Notes: generated from the letters alone by a model not told the origin. A DNA stretch of 34,472 nt from Candidatus Nanopelagicales bacterium (GCA_030830865.1 JAURME010000068.1:1-34472), one strand, 5' to 3'. Numbered from the stretch's first letter, positions 23,001 through 32,303 are shown. Numbers and translations: made by a program.

Positions 23001-24571
23001 GGCGGGTTGGTCACCTGCGCGAACAGTTGCGCGAAGTAGTCGAACAGCATCCTCGGGCGGTCGGACAGGACGGCGATGGGCGTGTCGGTGCCCATCGACC
23101 CGATGGCTTCCGCTCCGCTGCGGGCCATCGGCTCGAGCAGGACGCGCAGCTCCTCCTCGGTGTAACCGAAGGTCTGCTGGCGACGAGCCACGGACTCCGA
23201 GGTGTGCACGATGTGCTCGCGCTCGGGCAGCGACTCGAGGTGGATCAGGCCGGCGTCCAACCACCCCTGGTACGGGTGCTCCGCGGCGAGCTGGGCCTTG
23301 ATCTCGTCGTCCTCGATGATGCGGCCGGCGGCGGTGTCGACCAGGAACATGTGCCCGGGCTGCAGGCGCCCCTTCCGCACGATGGTGCTGGGGTCGATGT
23401 CGAGAACGCCCGTCTCGGACCCCAGGACGATCAGGCCGTCATCGGTCACCCAGAAGCGGCCGGGACGCAGGCCGTTGCGGTCCAGCACGGCACCGATCTG
23501 GGTGCCATCGGTGAAGCACACATTCGCCGGGCCGTCCCACGGCTCCATGAAGTTCGCGTGGAACTCGTAGAAGGCCCGTCGGGCCGGATCCATGGACGGG
23601 TTGTTCTCCCAGGCCTCCGGGATCATCATGAGGACGGCGTGCGGCAGTTCCCGCCCTGACAGGTGCAGCAGCTCGAGCACCTCGTCGAAGGACGCCGAGT
23701 CACTCGCTCCGGGTGTGCAGATGGGGAACAGGCGCGTGATGTCACCCGGGATGACGTCACTTGTCAGCATCGCCTCGCGAGCCGTCATCCAGTTCCGGTT
23801 GCCCTTGACGGTGTTGATCTCGCCGTTGTGGGAGATGAAGCGATAAGGGTGGGCCAGCGGCCACGAGGGGAACGTATTCGTCGAGAACCGCGAGTGCACG
23901 AGGGCCAGGGCGGACTCCATGCGCGGATCAGACAGCTCCGGATAGAAGGGCTCGAGCTGCCCGGTGGTGAGCATGCCCTTGTAGACGATGGTCCGGGAGG
24001 ACAGGGAGGCGAAGTAGACGCCCAGCTCGCGCTCGATGCGCTTGCGCAGCGCGAAGGCGCGGCGATCGAGCTCAAGTCCGGCGAGTTCGCCGAACTCCGC
24101 GGACACGAACAGGTACTCGAAGGCCGGCATGGTGCCACGGGCCGTCGCGCCGACGAGAGTCGGATCTGTCGGGCAGTCACGCCAGCCGAGGACGCGCAGG
24201 CCCTCCTGCTGGGCGATCTCGGCCACTCCCTCTCGGACCCGCTCGACCTCCTTGGCGTCCAGCGGCATGAAGCCGATGCCAGCGGCGAACGCGCCCGGAT
24301 CGGGGAGGTCGAACTCGACGACGTCGCGCAGGTAGCGGTCCGGGACCTGGAGCAGGATTCCTGCGCCGTCACCGCTATCCGGCTCAGCTCCTGAGGCGCC
24401 GCGGTGCTCGAGGTTGCGCAGGGCGGTCAGCGCCTTGTCGACGATGTCGTGGGACGGCACACCGGTGAGGGTGGCGACGAAGGCGACGCCGCAGGCGTCA
24501 TGCTCGTTCAGGCCGTCATACAGGCCTTGGGGAGCCGGGTGCGCGGAGGAGTGGAACATGGGGACCCTCAT
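20024..24571 (-). CDS. gltB: Glutamate synthase (NADPH) large subunit
   Basis: Glutamine-hydrolysing, FMN and [3Fe-4S] subunit of GOGAT, central to ammonium assimilation with glutamine synthetase. The product is 1515 aa. The N-terminal amidotransferase begins at Cys27 in HDACGVAF, implying removal of a 26-residue propeptide to expose the catalytic Cys. The synthase domain has [13 protein letters not shown], the FMN-binding [12 protein letters not shown] and the cluster motif [15 protein letters not shown] (three Cys, spacing 5 and 4). The C-terminal beta-helix domain (about 1250-1500) has [11 protein letters not shown] repeats. Two starts are possible: ATG 24571, or ATG 24559, which has GAGGG at a better distance. 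The 105-base upstream gap holds no gene; a TAGCAT hexamer overlapping the lgt stop is a weak -10 candidate. Confidence 0.97.
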   Translation of the reverse strand: MRVPMFHSSAHPAPQGLYDGLNEHDACGVAFVATLTGVPSHDIVDKALTALRNLEHRGASGAEPDSGDGAGILLQVPDRYLRDVVEFDLPDPGAFAAGIGFMPLDAKEVERVREGVAEIAQQEGLRVLGWRDCPTDPTLVGATARGTMPAFEYLFVSAEFGELAGLELDRRAFALRKRIERELGVYFASLSSRTIVYKGMLTTGQLEPFYPELSDPRMESALALVHSRFSTNTFPSWPLAHPYRFISHNGEINTVKGNRNWMTAREAMLTSDVIPGDITRLFPICTPGASDSASFDEVLELLHLSGRELPHAVLMMIPEAWENNPSMDPARRAFYEFHANFMEPWDGPANVCFTDGTQIGAVLDRNGLRPGRFWVTDDGLIVLGSETGVLDIDPSTIVRKGRLQPGHMFLVDTAAGRIIEDDEIKAQLAAEHPYQGWLDAGLIHLESLPEREHIVHTSESVARRQQTFGYTEEELRVLLEPMARSGAEAIGSMGTDTPIAVLSDRPRMLFDYFAQLFAQVTNPPLDAIREEIVTSLSSIIGPEGNLLEPSPGHCHQVVLPFPVIDNDELSKVLHINQDGQFSSFAGVRVSGLYNVAGGGPALERRLQEIFNEVDAVIRQGKRFIVLSDRDSDSQLAPIPSLLLTAAVHHHLVQTKTRTMVGLLVEAGDVREVHHVALLVGYGAAAVNPYLALETTEDLARRGVLGDIAPEKAMRNVVKALGKGLLKVMSKMGVSTVASYRGAQIFEAVGLSQDLVDAYFTGTASKLGGVGIDVIAEEVARRHRVAYPPSGIAPAHRTLTVGGEYQWRREGEPHLFDPETVFRLQHATRNKRFDIFRQYSQRVDDQSERLMTLRGLFRFKEGVREPISIDEVEPVSEIVKRFSTGAMSYGSISQEAHETLAIAMNRLGAKSNTGEGGEDPERFQPMANGDSKRSAIKQVASGRFGVTSEYLVNSDDIQIKMAQGAKPGEGGQLPGHKVYPWVAKTRHSTPGVGLISPPPHHDIYSIEELAQLIHDLKNANNTARIHVKLVSEVGVGTVAAGVAKAHADVILISGHDGGTGASPLTSLKHAGGPWELGLAETQQTLLLNGLRDRVVVQTDGQLKTGRDVVIAALLGAEEFGFATAPLVVSGCVMMRVCHLDTCPVGVATQNPVLRDRFTGKPEFVETFFEYIAEEVRELLASLGFRTLDEAIGQVEVLDIERAVDHWKASGMDLSPILHMPEVEEGTARRQTTLQDHGLEKALDVDLIAMCEPAIKHGDPVRGQLEVRNVHRTVGTMLGAEVTRRHGGAGLPDGTIDLTLVGSAGQSFGAFVPAGVTLRLEGDANDYVGKGLSGGRIVIRPHREATLTAEDNIIAGNVIGYGATSGRIFLRGRVGERFCVRNSGVTAVVEGVGDHALEYMTGGYAVILGATGRNLGAGMSGGVAYVLDLDPERVNGEMVDLDPLSTEDFDLLHGFLRDHAEETDSAVAKALLEDWPASARRFTVVMPRDYKRVLRLRAEAEEKGMDPMIAIMGGLNG

Positions 24572-24676
24572 TCGTCGTCCGATGGATCAGGGGGCAGGGG
24601 TCTGCCTCGGCGAGCGGGAAGGGCCGGGGCGAGTGATCCTGCTGCATCGGGACGACGTTGGCCCGACCCGAAGATG

Positions 24677-25564
24677 CTACCCGACGCTGGTGGGCGCTGA
24701 CGCCTCGGCGTCGCGGGCTCCGGGCCGAATGAGGGATTCCTCACGTCCCGGGCGCATACGCGCGGACACGACCAGGTAGCCGAGCGCCGCGAGCCCGACG
24801 ATCAGGGCCGTCCACACGTTGAGGCGGACGCCGAGCACGGTGTTGGCGGAGTCGATCCGAAGCGCCTCGATCCAGATCCGTCCGGCCGTGTAGAGCAGCA
24901 CGTACAGGGCGAACACCCGCCCGTGACCCATCCGGAACCGTCGATCGGCCCAGACCAGGACGAGTGCCGTGGCCGCCAGCCAGAGGGACTCGTAGAGGAA
25001 GGTGGGGTGGAATGTCGCGAAGTCCTCGTAGCCGACGGGCCGGTGCTGTACCGCGATCTCCAATCCCCAGGGCAGGTCCGTCGGCGCACCGAAAAGCTCG
25101 GAGTTGAACCAGTTGCCCCATCGGCCGATGGCCTGCGCGACCGCGATGCCGGGGGCGATGGCATCGGCGACCGGCGGGAGCAAGACGCCCGCTCGGCGTG
25201 CACCGATCCACGCACCAACGGCGCCGAGCGCCACCGCGCCCCAGATGCCCAGGCCTCCGTCCCAGATGCGCAGGGCCCCGACGATCCCCGAGCCTCCCGG
25301 CCCGAAGTACAGCTGGTGGTCGGTGATCACGTGGTAGAGCCGGCCCCCCACGATCCCGAACGGCACGGCCCAGACGGCGATGTCGAGGATCGTGCCGGGT
25401 CTGCCACCCCGGGCCACGTACCTCTTGCCACCCCACCACGTGGCGACGACGATCCCGGCGATGATCAGCAGCGCGTAGGCCCGGAGCGGGATCGGGCCGA
25501 GGTTCCAGGTGCCGACCTCCGGACTGGGGATCGAGGTCAGGACGCTGACCGGGACCAGGGTCAC
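24677..25564 (-). CDS. lgt: Prolipoprotein diacylglyceryl transferase
   Basis: Inner-membrane enzyme that moves diacylglycerol from phosphatidylglycerol to the lipobox Cys of prolipoproteins, the first step of lipoprotein maturation. The product is 295 aa with about seven hydrophobic segments (for example 31-43, 62-80, 105-123 and the last near 250-268). The family signature is GRWGNWFNSELFG (147-159) with the essential Arg148, and HPTFLYESLW follows. Where E. coli has a catalytic-loop His (His103) this protein has GGLGIWGA, which I recall as normal in actinobacteria. The C-terminal tail is short and polar. It overlaps the upstream DsbA-like gene by 4 bases. Confidence 0.96.
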   Translation of the reverse strand: MTLVPVSVLTSIPSPEVGTWNLGPIPLRAYALLIIAGIVVATWWGGKRYVARGGRPGTILDIAVWAVPFGIVGGRLYHVITDHQLYFGPGGSGIVGALRIWDGGLGIWGAVALGAVGAWIGARRAGVLLPPVADAIAPGIAVAQAIGRWGNWFNSELFGAPTDLPWGLEIAVQHRPVGYEDFATFHPTFLYESLWLAATALVLVWADRRFRMGHGRVFALYVLLYTAGRIWIEALRIDSANTVLGVRLNVWTALIVGLAALGYLVVSARMRPGREESLIRPGARDAEASAPTSVG

Positions 25565-26385
25565 TCGGCGGCAGGACCGCCATTGGCGATGAACTCGCGC
25601 AGCGCGGCCTCGTCGGCGAGGGTCGGGTTCTCGATCACGACGCCGTCGAGGACCGCGTAGGGCGTCCCGCCGGCCTCGGAGTTGGTGAACGAGACGCCGC
25701 TGTTGGTCGCCCAGTCCAGGTAGGTTCCGTCGGCGACACAGGCCTGGAAGGTCTCGAGATCGGCACCGGAGATGCCCGACTCGCCCGCGATCGCGGCGAA
25801 TTGCTCGTCGGTGTAGCCGTCGCCCTCGTTCGCGGGATGGTTGGCGTACAGAGCGTCGTGGTACTCCCGGGTCTTGCCCAGGTCGATCGCGCAGCCCCAG
25901 GCGGCGGCTGCACGGCTCGACGAGTTCGCCACCGCCGGGTCCCCGCCCTCGTTCACGCGATCAAGGAACGTGGCCGGGCGCCAGACCAGTTGGACCGTGC
26001 CCTCCTCGGCGAGCTTCGCGATGCCACTGCCATTGGCCTGCTCGACCGCGGCACATGCCGGGCACTGGAAGTCCTCCCAGATCTCCAGCACGGGTGCATC
26101 CGCGGCAGCTGTGCCGTACGGCACGCCGAACGGTTGGTCGGAGTCGGCCGCCAGTACCTCGGCCGGCAGGGCCGCTCCCTCAATGATCTCCGTGGGCGTG
26201 GCGGTCTGCGAGGAATCGGAGGATCCACGGGCGATCACCGCTACGACGATGATGCCCACGACGACGACCAGGACGGTGACGGCGCCGATGATCCGCACGA
26301 GGCGCTCGCGCTTGCGCTCCTCGGCCTGCGCCGCATTGCGTGCCGCGGCCGCGCGGTCCCGACGCTTGCTGCCGGACTCACTCAT
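25561..26385 (-). CDS. Membrane-anchored DsbA-like thioredoxin-fold protein
   Basis: Predicted extracytoplasmic thiol-disulfide oxidoreductase. The product is 274 aa: a basic cytoplasmic N terminus (1-31), one membrane span (about 32-52, IIGAVTVLVVVVGIIVVAVI), a Ser/Thr-rich linker, then a DsbA/thioredoxin_4 domain. The active site is CPAC (108-111) in IWEDFQCPAC, and the cis-Pro loop is GGTPYAVLDG; both support redox activity. Two further Cys (about 164 and 216, in AAAWGCAID and FQACVAD) could form a structural disulfide. The start is the ATG at 26385 with GAGGAG upstream. The substrate is unknown; the lgt overlap hints at a role in envelope protein maturation, which is inference. Confidence 0.88.
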   Translation of the reverse strand: MSESGSKRRDRAAAARNAAQAEERKRERLVRIIGAVTVLVVVVGIIVVAVIARGSSDSSQTATPTEIIEGAALPAEVLAADSDQPFGVPYGTAAADAPVLEIWEDFQCPACAAVEQANGSGIAKLAEEGTVQLVWRPATFLDRVNEGGDPAVANSSSRAAAAWGCAIDLGKTREYHDALYANHPANEGDGYTDEQFAAIAGESGISGADLETFQACVADGTYLDWATNSGVSFTNSEAGGTPYAVLDGVVIENPTLADEAALREFIANGGPAAE

Positions 26386-26411
26386 CGATGTCTCTCCTCG
26401 TCGTTACCAGT

Positions 26412-26429
26412 CTCCGGTTCGGTCCGGAG
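26412..26429 (-). other. Inverted repeat between trpA and the DsbA-like gene
   Basis: CTCCGG-6-CCGGAG is a perfect 6-bp hairpin in the 82-base gap after trpA. It has no U tract. It could be a weak terminator of the trp genes or a 5'-leader structure if the TACGGT-like hexamer upstream is a promoter for the DsbA-like gene. Confidence 0.35.
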
Positions 26430-26467
26430 CCGTGCCATGCTCGGTACACCGTAAACCGCACGTGGAA

Positions 26468-27265
26468 CTACGACGCGCGGACCCCGGTCGCGAGTTCCCG
26501 CGCGAGGTCGCACACGGCGACCACCGCGGCTGCGTGGTCCGGTGCGTGGAGGATGCGTTTGACGAACGCGGACCCCACGATCACGCCGTCCGCGTAGGAC
26601 GCCACCTCGGCCGCCTGGTCGCCGGTGGAGATGCCGATGCCGACGCCGATGGGGAGCCCCGTGATGGCCCGGCACCGTCGCACGAGCTCGGGAGCCGCCG
26701 AACTGACTGCAGTGCGGCCGCCGGTGACCCCCATGGTCGACGCCGCGTACAGAAAGCCGGATGACACGGATGCGACTCGGTCGATTCGGGCGTCCGTCGA
26801 CGAGGGAGCTGCGAGGAAGATCCGATCGAGCTCATGCCGCGTCGTCACGGTGATCCAGTCCGCTGCCTCCTCCGGGGTGAGGTCAGGGGTGATCACGCCC
26901 TGTCCGCCAGCCTCGGCCATGCGCAGCGCGAACCGCTCGAGCCCGTACTGCTCGATGGGATTCCAGTAGGACATGACGAGCGGGACGGCACCGGTGGTCG
27001 CCACCTGCGCCACGGTGTCGAGCACGACATCCGTCGTGGTGCCAGCGGCGAGGGCGGCGTTGACCGCTGCCTGGATGTCGGGGCCGTCCATCAGCGGATC
27101 CGAGTAGGGCAGACCAACCTCGACGATGTCGACACCACCCTCGACCATGGCGGCGATGAGCTCGACAGCCTGGTCCGGGGTCGGGAAACCTGCGGGGAGG
27201 TATCCGATCAGCGCGGCCCGACCTTCGTCACGGGCTGCGGCGAAGGCGTCGGCCAGAGTCCTCAT
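26468..27265 (-). CDS. trpA: Tryptophan synthase alpha subunit
   Basis: Cleaves indole-3-glycerol phosphate to indole and glyceraldehyde-3-phosphate; indole is channelled to TrpB. The product is 265 aa. The catalytic pair Glu49 and Asp60 is visible in [15 protein letters not shown], with the same numbering as the classic enteric enzyme. The phosphate-binding end is present in [14 protein letters not shown] and GVIVGSAFV. Its ATG at 27265 overlaps the trpB stop by 4 bases. Confidence 0.97.
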   Translation of the reverse strand: MRTLADAFAAARDEGRAALIGYLPAGFPTPDQAVELIAAMVEGGVDIVEVGLPYSDPLMDGPDIQAAVNAALAAGTTTDVVLDTVAQVATTGAVPLVMSYWNPIEQYGLERFALRMAEAGGQGVITPDLTPEEAADWITVTTRHELDRIFLAAPSSTDARIDRVASVSSGFLYAASTMGVTGGRTAVSSAAPELVRRCRAITGLPIGVGIGISTGDQAAEVASYADGVIVGSAFVKRILHAPDHAAAVVAVCDLARELATGVRAS

Positions 27266-28512
27266 GGACGCATGCCCGGGGCCCGGCCCTGATCATGGCC
27301 GTCGAGGTCTATCCCGAACCAGGCCGCCGCCGTCGCGACATCCTTGTCCCCTCGGCCCGACAGATTGACGACGATGACGGCGTCGGGGCCGAGCTCGCGA
27401 CCCAGTCGCATGGCACCGGCGAGCGCGTGCGCCGTCTCGATCGCCGGGATGATCCCCTCGGTTCGACACAGGGCTGCGAAGGCCGACATCGCCTCGGCGT
27501 CGTCGACGGGCTCGTAGATCGCGCGACCGGTGTCGTGCAGCCAGGAGTGCTCGGGTCCGACGCCCGGGTAGTCGAGCCCGGCCGAGATGGAATGCGACGG
27601 AAGGGTCTGACCCCACTCGTCCTGCATGACGTACGTGCGTGCCCCGTGCAGCACTCCCGGGCTCCCGGCCGCGAACCGAGAGGCGTGCCGTCCGGTGGCG
27701 ACGCCCTCCCCTCCGGCCTCGTAGCCGCGCAGTTGGACCTGCGGGTCGTCGATGAACGCGCTGAAGAGTCCAATGGCGTTGGACCCGCCCCCGACGCAGG
27801 CGACAGCGGCATCGGGCAGCCGGCCCTCAGCCTCGAGGATCTGTGCCCGTGCCTCGCGCCCGATCACCTCGTGGAAGTGCCGGACCATTCGGGGGAACGG
27901 GGCAGGCCCGGTGACGGTGCCGAGAACATAGTGCGTGCGATCCACCGTGGTCACCCAGTCGCGCATGGCCTCGTTGATGGCGTCCTTCAGCGTGCGACTC
28001 CCGGCCGTGACGGGCACCACCTCCGCTCCGAGCAGGCGCATCCGGGCGACATTGAGTGCCTGGCGCCGGGTGTCCTCCTCGCCCATGTAGACGGTGCATT
28101 CCAAGCCCATCAGAGCAGCAGCGGTCGCCGTGGCCACGCCGTGCTGACCCGCACCGGTCTCGGCGATGACACGCTCCTTGCCCATGCGCTTGGTGAGGAG
28201 CGCCTGGCCGAGGACGTTGTTGATCTTGTGCGATCCGGTGTGGTTGAGGTCCTCGCGCTTGAGGTAGACCCGGGCTCCCCCGCATTCCGCAGAGAAGCGA
28301 CGCGCAGGCGTGAGCGGACTCGGTCGCCCGGTGTAGTGCACCTCAAGGGCGGCCAGTTCCGCACCAAAGTCGGGATCGGCCAGCGCGGTGGTGAAGGCGG
28401 CATCCAGCTCGTCGAGTGCCGCGGTGAGCGCCTCCGGCACGAATCGACCGCCGTACGGACCGAAGTGCCAGGGGTCGGTCGCCGCGGTCATGCTCTCTGC
28501 GATGTCGGTCAC
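27262..28512 (-). CDS. trpB: Tryptophan synthase beta subunit
   Basis: PLP enzyme joining indole and serine to make tryptophan. The product is 416 aa. It has [11 protein letters not shown] near the N terminus, the PLP lysine in [11 protein letters not shown] (Lys96), the phosphate-binding [12 protein letters not shown], and the monovalent-cation region toward the C terminus. The start is the GTG at 28512 with GAGGGG upstream; an ATG at 28491 ([10 protein letters not shown]) is an alternative. It follows trpC after 9 bases. Confidence 0.97.
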   Translation of the reverse strand: MTDIAESMTAATDPWHFGPYGGRFVPEALTAALDELDAAFTTALADPDFGAELAALEVHYTGRPSPLTPARRFSAECGGARVYLKREDLNHTGSHKINNVLGQALLTKRMGKERVIAETGAGQHGVATATAAALMGLECTVYMGEEDTRRQALNVARMRLLGAEVVPVTAGSRTLKDAINEAMRDWVTTVDRTHYVLGTVTGPAPFPRMVRHFHEVIGREARAQILEAEGRLPDAAVACVGGGSNAIGLFSAFIDDPQVQLRGYEAGGEGVATGRHASRFAAGSPGVLHGARTYVMQDEWGQTLPSHSISAGLDYPGVGPEHSWLHDTGRAIYEPVDDAEAMSAFAALCRTEGIIPAIETAHALAGAMRLGRELGPDAVIVVNLSGRGDKDVATAAAWFGIDLDGHDQGRAPGMRP

Positions 28513-28521
28513 CGGGCCCCC

Positions 28522-29331
28522 TCAGCCTCGTCCGTGGCGCGTCGCCGGATGTGCCCCCGCCGTGACGAGGTCGTGCACCGCGGCGCGGGGGTCACGGCCG
28601 GTCACCAGGCTCTCCCCGACCAGGACGGCGTCGGCACCGGCCTCGGCATAGACGATGAGGTCATGGGCGTCGCGCACACCGGATTCGGCGATCTTGACCA
28701 CAGAGGGAGGGATCGCGGGGACCACGCGGGCGAAGGTGCCGGTGTCGACCTCGAGGGTCTTGAGGTTGCGCGCGTTGACGCCGATGACGGTCGCACCGGC
28801 GGCGACAGCCCGCGCCGCCTCCTGCTCGTCATGCACCTCCACGAGCGGCGTGAGTCCAAGGCTCCTGGTCCGCTCGATGAGGCTGACGAGCGCCTCCTGC
28901 TCCAGCGCGGCGACGATCAGCAGGATGACGTCGGCTCCATAGGCCTTGGCCTCCCAGAGTTGGTAGCTGCTGACGATGAAGTCCTTGCGCAGCACGGGGA
29001 TGTCGACGGCGGCGCGAACGGCTGCGAGGTCGGCCAGCGAGCCGCCGAAGCGGCGCTGCTCGGTCAGCACGCTGATGCAGTGGGCCCCGCCCGCCTCGTA
29101 CTCCATCGCGAGGGCGGCGGGATCGGGGATGTCGGCGAGAGCGCCCTTGCTGGGACTCGAGCGCTTCACCTCGGCGATGACGCACACATCCTCGCCCGCG
29201 AGGACGGCCTCGACGTCGCGTGCCGGCGGCACACTGTGGGCGCGTTCCTTGAGTTCCTCGAGGGAGACCGCAGCCATCCGCTCGGCCAGATCGGCGCGCA
29301 CGCCGTCGAGGATGTCGTCCAACACGGTCAC
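28522..29331 (-). CDS. trpC: Indole-3-glycerol phosphate synthase
   Basis: Closes the indole ring from CdRP in tryptophan synthesis; a single TIM barrel, not fused to TrpF. The product is 269 aa. [13 protein letters not shown] carries the catalytic Lys, [22 protein letters not shown] the general acid Lys, and [14 protein letters not shown] plus AESGV complete the active site. The ORF track starts at a GTG at 29340, but family members start M-x-V-L-D, which matches the GTG at 29331. That GTG lies 7 bases after a TACTGT hexamer and has no Shine-Dalgarno site, so the mRNA may be leaderless. Confidence 0.94.
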   Translation of the reverse strand: MTVLDDILDGVRADLAERMAAVSLEELKERAHSVPPARDVEAVLAGEDVCVIAEVKRSSPSKGALADIPDPAALAMEYEAGGAHCISVLTEQRRFGGSLADLAAVRAAVDIPVLRKDFIVSSYQLWEAKAYGADVILLIVAALEQEALVSLIERTRSLGLTPLVEVHDEQEAARAVAAGATVIGVNARNLKTLEVDTGTFARVVPAIPPSVVKIAESGVRDAHDLIVYAEAGADAVLVGESLVTGRDPRAAVHDLVTAGAHPATRHGRG

Positions 29332-29338
29332 AACGACC

Positions 29339-29344
29339 ACAGTA
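29339..29344 (-). promoter_or_regulatory. Candidate -10 for leaderless trpC(BA) mRNA
   Basis: The minus strand reads TACTGT, a TANNNT match, with the trpC GTG at 29331 beginning 7 bases downstream. No Shine-Dalgarno sequence is present. No clear -35 is seen. Confidence 0.45.
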
Positions 29345-29359
29345 GTGACGGCGGCCGGA

Positions 29360-29881
29360 CTACCCGATGCCGGATCCCAGGTAGGGAACGAAGTTCCGGA
29401 CCACGCCGAACACCACCATGGCGATCAGCCCGATCACGAGGATCGCCGTCCTCCGGCGGGTCTGTCGGGCCGTCACGGCCGCGGCGTGCCCCGTCCACGA
29501 TCGGCGCAGCCAGCCCAGCCACAGCAGCAGCGCGAGCGGGACGAGCACCACCAGCGCGATGTTGTGGTCCAGTGCGCCGGCGGGATTGCCGGTGATGAGG
29601 TCGTGGGTTCCGCGCATGATGCCGCAGCCGGGACAGTCCAGGCCGAACAGGGCACGGGTCGGGCACAGCGGGTAGTGGCCGGGCTCGTTGGGGTCGACGA
29701 CCGCGAGATAGGCCAGGCCGGCGGCCACGGCCCCCGTTGCCACCGCCGGCGCAACCATCCGGCGCAGCCGTGGTCGCGAGTCCCGGATCTCGGGCTGCAC
29801 GATGCGGTCGCCAGCATCACCTCCGAGTCCGGACGGCCCGGCAGCCGGCGAGCCGGTGTCGCGCCCGGCATCCACTGTCAC
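29360..29881 (-). CDS. DUF2752 membrane protein
   Basis: A 173-aa protein of unknown function. After about 40 polar residues come three likely membrane spans (about 43-62, 106-124 and 145-163). Between the first two is the DUF2752 hallmark: [19 protein letters not shown] (Cys73, Cys83, Cys86), then [16 protein letters not shown]. The Cys and His residues could bind metal or react as thiols, but I know of no proven role. It starts with GTG at 29881, 9 bases after the histidine kinase stop, with no strong Shine-Dalgarno site, so it may be translated with the kinase operon. DUF2752 genes are common in actinobacteria. Confidence 0.85.
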   Translation of the reverse strand: MTVDAGRDTGSPAAGPSGLGGDAGDRIVQPEIRDSRPRLRRMVAPAVATGAVAAGLAYLAVVDPNEPGHYPLCPTRALFGLDCPGCGIMRGTHDLITGNPAGALDHNIALVVLVPLALLLWLGWLRRSWTGHAAAVTARQTRRRTAILVIGLIAMVVFGVVRNFVPYLGSGIG

Positions 29882-29890
29882 AGCAGGACT

Positions 29891-31291
29891 CTACGACGCG
29901 GCCGCGGGCAGGCGCACCGTGAATCGGGCACCTCCCTCGGGCGCCTGTCCGACCTCGGCCCTACCGCCGAGGCCTCTGGCCAACCGGCCCACAAGCGCCA
30001 GCCCGAGGCCAGTGCCCACCGGTCGGACCCCCCGGTAGCGCTCGTGGAGGGCACCGGGCTCGAAGGCCACGGCGCGGTCGTCGTCCGTCAGACCCGGACC
30101 GGAGTCACGCACCTCGACCACGGCCACGTCACCCTCAGATCGGATGGCGAGCACCATGACCGACTCCGGGGGGGACACCCGCAACGCATTCTCCGCGAGG
30201 TTGTCGATGATCTGGCGCACGCGCATCGGATCGGTCCGGACGATGAGCGGGGCCGCCGGAAGCTCCAGAACCGCGCTGAGGCCCTCGCGCTCCGCGCGGT
30301 CGCGCCACACGTCACCGGCGTCCGCGCCGAGCTCGGTGAGGTCGACCTCCACCGGCTCGACATGGAAGTCCACGGCGCCCAGCCGCGCCAGGTCGAGCAG
30401 GTCCGTCACGAGTCGATCGAGTCGTGCCGCCTCGAGTGCCACGGTCGTTCCCGTGCGCTCGACATCGTCGCCGGTGATGATGCCGTCGGCCAGGGCCTCC
30501 GCATATCCCTTGACCGCCGTCAGAGGCGTGCGAAGCTCGTGGGAGACGGACAGCAGGAATTCCCGCTGACGCCCCTCGGATGTCAGGAGGGCGGTGTTCA
30601 GTCGGTTGAGGCTGTCAGCGATGTCGGCGATCTCCACCGGGCCCTCCGGCACCAGCGTGACCTCTCGTGAGCCGGTGGCCATCTCGTTCGCGGCATCCCG
30701 CGCCGCCCGCAGCGGACGGATGAGCCGCCGCGCTGCCACGTAGCCGATCGGCATCGCGATGAGCAGCCCGACCACGAGACCGATGGCCAGGCGGCGCAGA
30801 GCGTCGATCGCCTGCACGCCGACAACGGTCAGGGGCTGTTCCAGGATGACGGCACCGCCGGCCACGAGGGGCCGCGCCTCGATGAAGATGCGGCCCTCCC
30901 GGGTCTCCCCGTCGGCCGAGACGGAGCGTCCTTCCATCACGGCTGCCATCACCGCATCCGGAACCCCTGGCGGGGAGCCGGCGCCGGGCGCGACCAGATA
31001 GCCGGTGATCTGCTTCGTCTGGAGAGCCGCGATGAGCGGACGGGGCAGGATCTCCTCGCTGTGTCGCCCCGAGTCGCCGCGGTCGAGTGCCGTCTTGGTG
31101 ACATCGGCCAGCCGGACGAGGTCGCTTCGCGTCTGCTGCTCGGCAGCACTGCGCACGAGCGGGTAGGCGGCCAGACCGGCGATGACAGCGGCGATGGCTG
31201 CGATCGAGGAGACGAGAAGGACGGTCCTGGTGACCAGGCTCATGCGTCCGCCCGGCACGTGCTGGACGCCAGGAGGCGAATCGACGGTCAC
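29891..31291 (-). CDS. Sensor histidine kinase (HAMP-HisKA-HATPase)
   Basis: Membrane sensor kinase partner of the adjacent response regulator. The product is 466 aa. Membrane span 1 lies at about 23-46, an extracytoplasmic sensor region of about 120 residues follows (47-168), and span 2 lies at about 169-187. A HAMP domain (about 190-242) leads to HisKA with the phospho-acceptor His251 in SVSHELRTPLTAVKG. The ATPase domain has the N box IIDNLAENAL, the G1 box DSGPGL and the G2 box GTGLGLALV. The sensor region has no recognised fold by eye, so the stimulus is unknown. The start is a GTG at 31291 overlapping the regulator's stop (GTGA). The kinase looks intact. Confidence 0.93.
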   Translation of the reverse strand: MTVDSPPGVQHVPGGRMSLVTRTVLLVSSIAAIAAVIAGLAAYPLVRSAAEQQTRSDLVRLADVTKTALDRGDSGRHSEEILPRPLIAALQTKQITGYLVAPGAGSPPGVPDAVMAAVMEGRSVSADGETREGRIFIEARPLVAGGAVILEQPLTVVGVQAIDALRRLAIGLVVGLLIAMPIGYVAARRLIRPLRAARDAANEMATGSREVTLVPEGPVEIADIADSLNRLNTALLTSEGRQREFLLSVSHELRTPLTAVKGYAEALADGIITGDDVERTGTTVALEAARLDRLVTDLLDLARLGAVDFHVEPVEVDLTELGADAGDVWRDRAEREGLSAVLELPAAPLIVRTDPMRVRQIIDNLAENALRVSPPESVMVLAIRSEGDVAVVEVRDSGPGLTDDDRAVAFEPGALHERYRGVRPVGTGLGLALVGRLARGLGGRAEVGQAPEGGARFTVRLPAAAS

Positions 31292-31986
31292 GACGCGCCC
31301 GGCGCCTCGACCGAGTAGCCGACTCCGCGCACGGTGCGGATCGGGCTCGCGTCTCCCAGCTTGCCGCGCACCTGCGCGACGTGGACGTCGACGGTCCGCG
31401 TGCCCACCACAGCGGCATAGCCCCAGACCTCGGACAGCAGGTGGTCACGCGTGTAGACGCGGCCCGGATGCTGCATGAGGTGCGCGAGCAGGTCGAACTC
31501 CGTCGCCGTGAGCATGACCGGTTCACCATCGACCGTGACTCGTCGGGTGACGAGGTCGACCCGAACCGGACCGAGAACGAGCGGTGCCTCATCGGGAGCG
31601 ATGAGCGACGCTCGACGCACGACTGACTTCACACGAGCGACGACCTCGCGGGGGCTGAACGGCTTGGTGATGTAGTCGTCGGCACCGAGTTCGAGACCGA
31701 GCACGCGGTCCACCTCGTCGTCCCGAGCGGTGCAGAACAGGATCGGCACCCAGTTGCCCTCGGCACGCAGCTGGCGACACACCTCGGTCCCGTCGAGGAT
31801 CGGCAGGCCCACGTCCAGGACGATGGCGGCCGGATGCATGCTCCGTGCGGCAGCCAGCGCCGACTGGCCGTCCTCGGCGACATGGACCCCGAAGCCCTCT
31901 CGACTGAGGTAGAGGCGGAGCAGGTCGGAGATCGCCCGCTCGTCCTCGACGACGAGGACGAGTCCACGAGAGGTGTCAGCGCTCAC
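31288..31986 (-). CDS. OmpR/PhoB-family response regulator
   Basis: DNA-binding response regulator of 232 aa. The receiver domain (about 8-120) has the acidic pair in VVEDE, the phospho-acceptor Asp58 in IVLDVGLP, Thr86 in LFCTARD and Lys108 in YITKPF. The C-terminal winged helix (about 135-228) has LTATEFDLLAHLMQHPGRVYTRDHLLSEVWGY and TVDVHVAQVRGKLG, then the wing hairpin IRTVRGVGYSVE. The start is a GTG at 31986 with no Shine-Dalgarno site; CACCCT 6 bases upstream could be a -10 for a leaderless mRNA. Three 11-bp-spaced repeats lie about 50-80 bases upstream of the start, a plausible autoregulatory site. Confidence 0.94.
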   Translation of the reverse strand: MSADTSRGLVLVVEDERAISDLLRLYLSREGFGVHVAEDGQSALAAARSMHPAAIVLDVGLPILDGTEVCRQLRAEGNWVPILFCTARDDEVDRVLGLELGADDYITKPFSPREVVARVKSVVRRASLIAPDEAPLVLGPVRVDLVTRRVTVDGEPVMLTATEFDLLAHLMQHPGRVYTRDHLLSEVWGYAAVVGTRTVDVHVAQVRGKLGDASPIRTVRGVGYSVEAPGAS

Positions 31987-32037
31987 GGGTCAAGGGTGTC
32001 AGATGACGATGCCGGTCGCGGGCCTCGTGGTACGCGA

Positions 32038-32067
32038 GACGTCAGTGCGACGTCAGGATCACGTAAG
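32038..32067 (-). promoter_or_regulatory. Three 11-bp-spaced direct repeats upstream of the response regulator
   Basis: The plus strand reads GACGTCAG at 32038 and again at 32049, with a degenerate third copy CACGTAAG (6 of 8) at 32060, each offset by exactly 11 bases. On the coding strand the core is CTGACGTC. Tandem half-sites one helical turn apart are the typical binding pattern of OmpR/PhoB-family dimers. The site lies between the HGxxPAAW stop codon and the response regulator start. Binding by that regulator is inference. Confidence 0.55.
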
Positions 32068-32295
32068 TCAGTCGGCCTTCTTGCCGTAACCCATCGCGGC
32101 GAGCGCCTTGCCGGCGATGCCACCGACGACCACCAGCCCCGCGGACACCCAGAACAGCGGCCAGTTGCCGAACATCACCGCGAGCGTTCCCAGGAGGAAG
32201 GCGATGGAGATGATGACCACCGCGGTCCACGCGGCCGGTGTGGACCCGTGGTTGTCGTGGTGTGCCTGCGTCTGCGTCGAGGACTCCTGCGTCAT
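32068..32295 (-). CDS. HGxxPAAW family small membrane protein
   Basis: A 75-aa protein with a His-rich N terminus (HHDNHGSTPAAW), matching the actinobacterial HGxxPAAW family, and two membrane spans (about 22-40 and 44-63) with a short basic tail (GYGKKAD). Function is unknown. Family members are usually found between trpE/TIGR02234 and trpC, as here. The ATG at 32295 gives the normal family length; the longer ORF upstream runs into the preceding gene. Confidence 0.85.
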   Translation of the reverse strand: MTQESSTQTQAHHDNHGSTPAAWTAVVIISIAFLLGTLAVMFGNWPLFWVSAGLVVVGGIAGKALAAMGYGKKAD

Positions 32296-32303
32296 GGCGT
32301 CAT

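Noticed and set aside
27295-29595. 766-aa plus-strand ORF opposite trpB, trpC and DUF2752
   Set aside because: It crosses several real minus-strand genes, has low-complexity composition and no recognisable domain.
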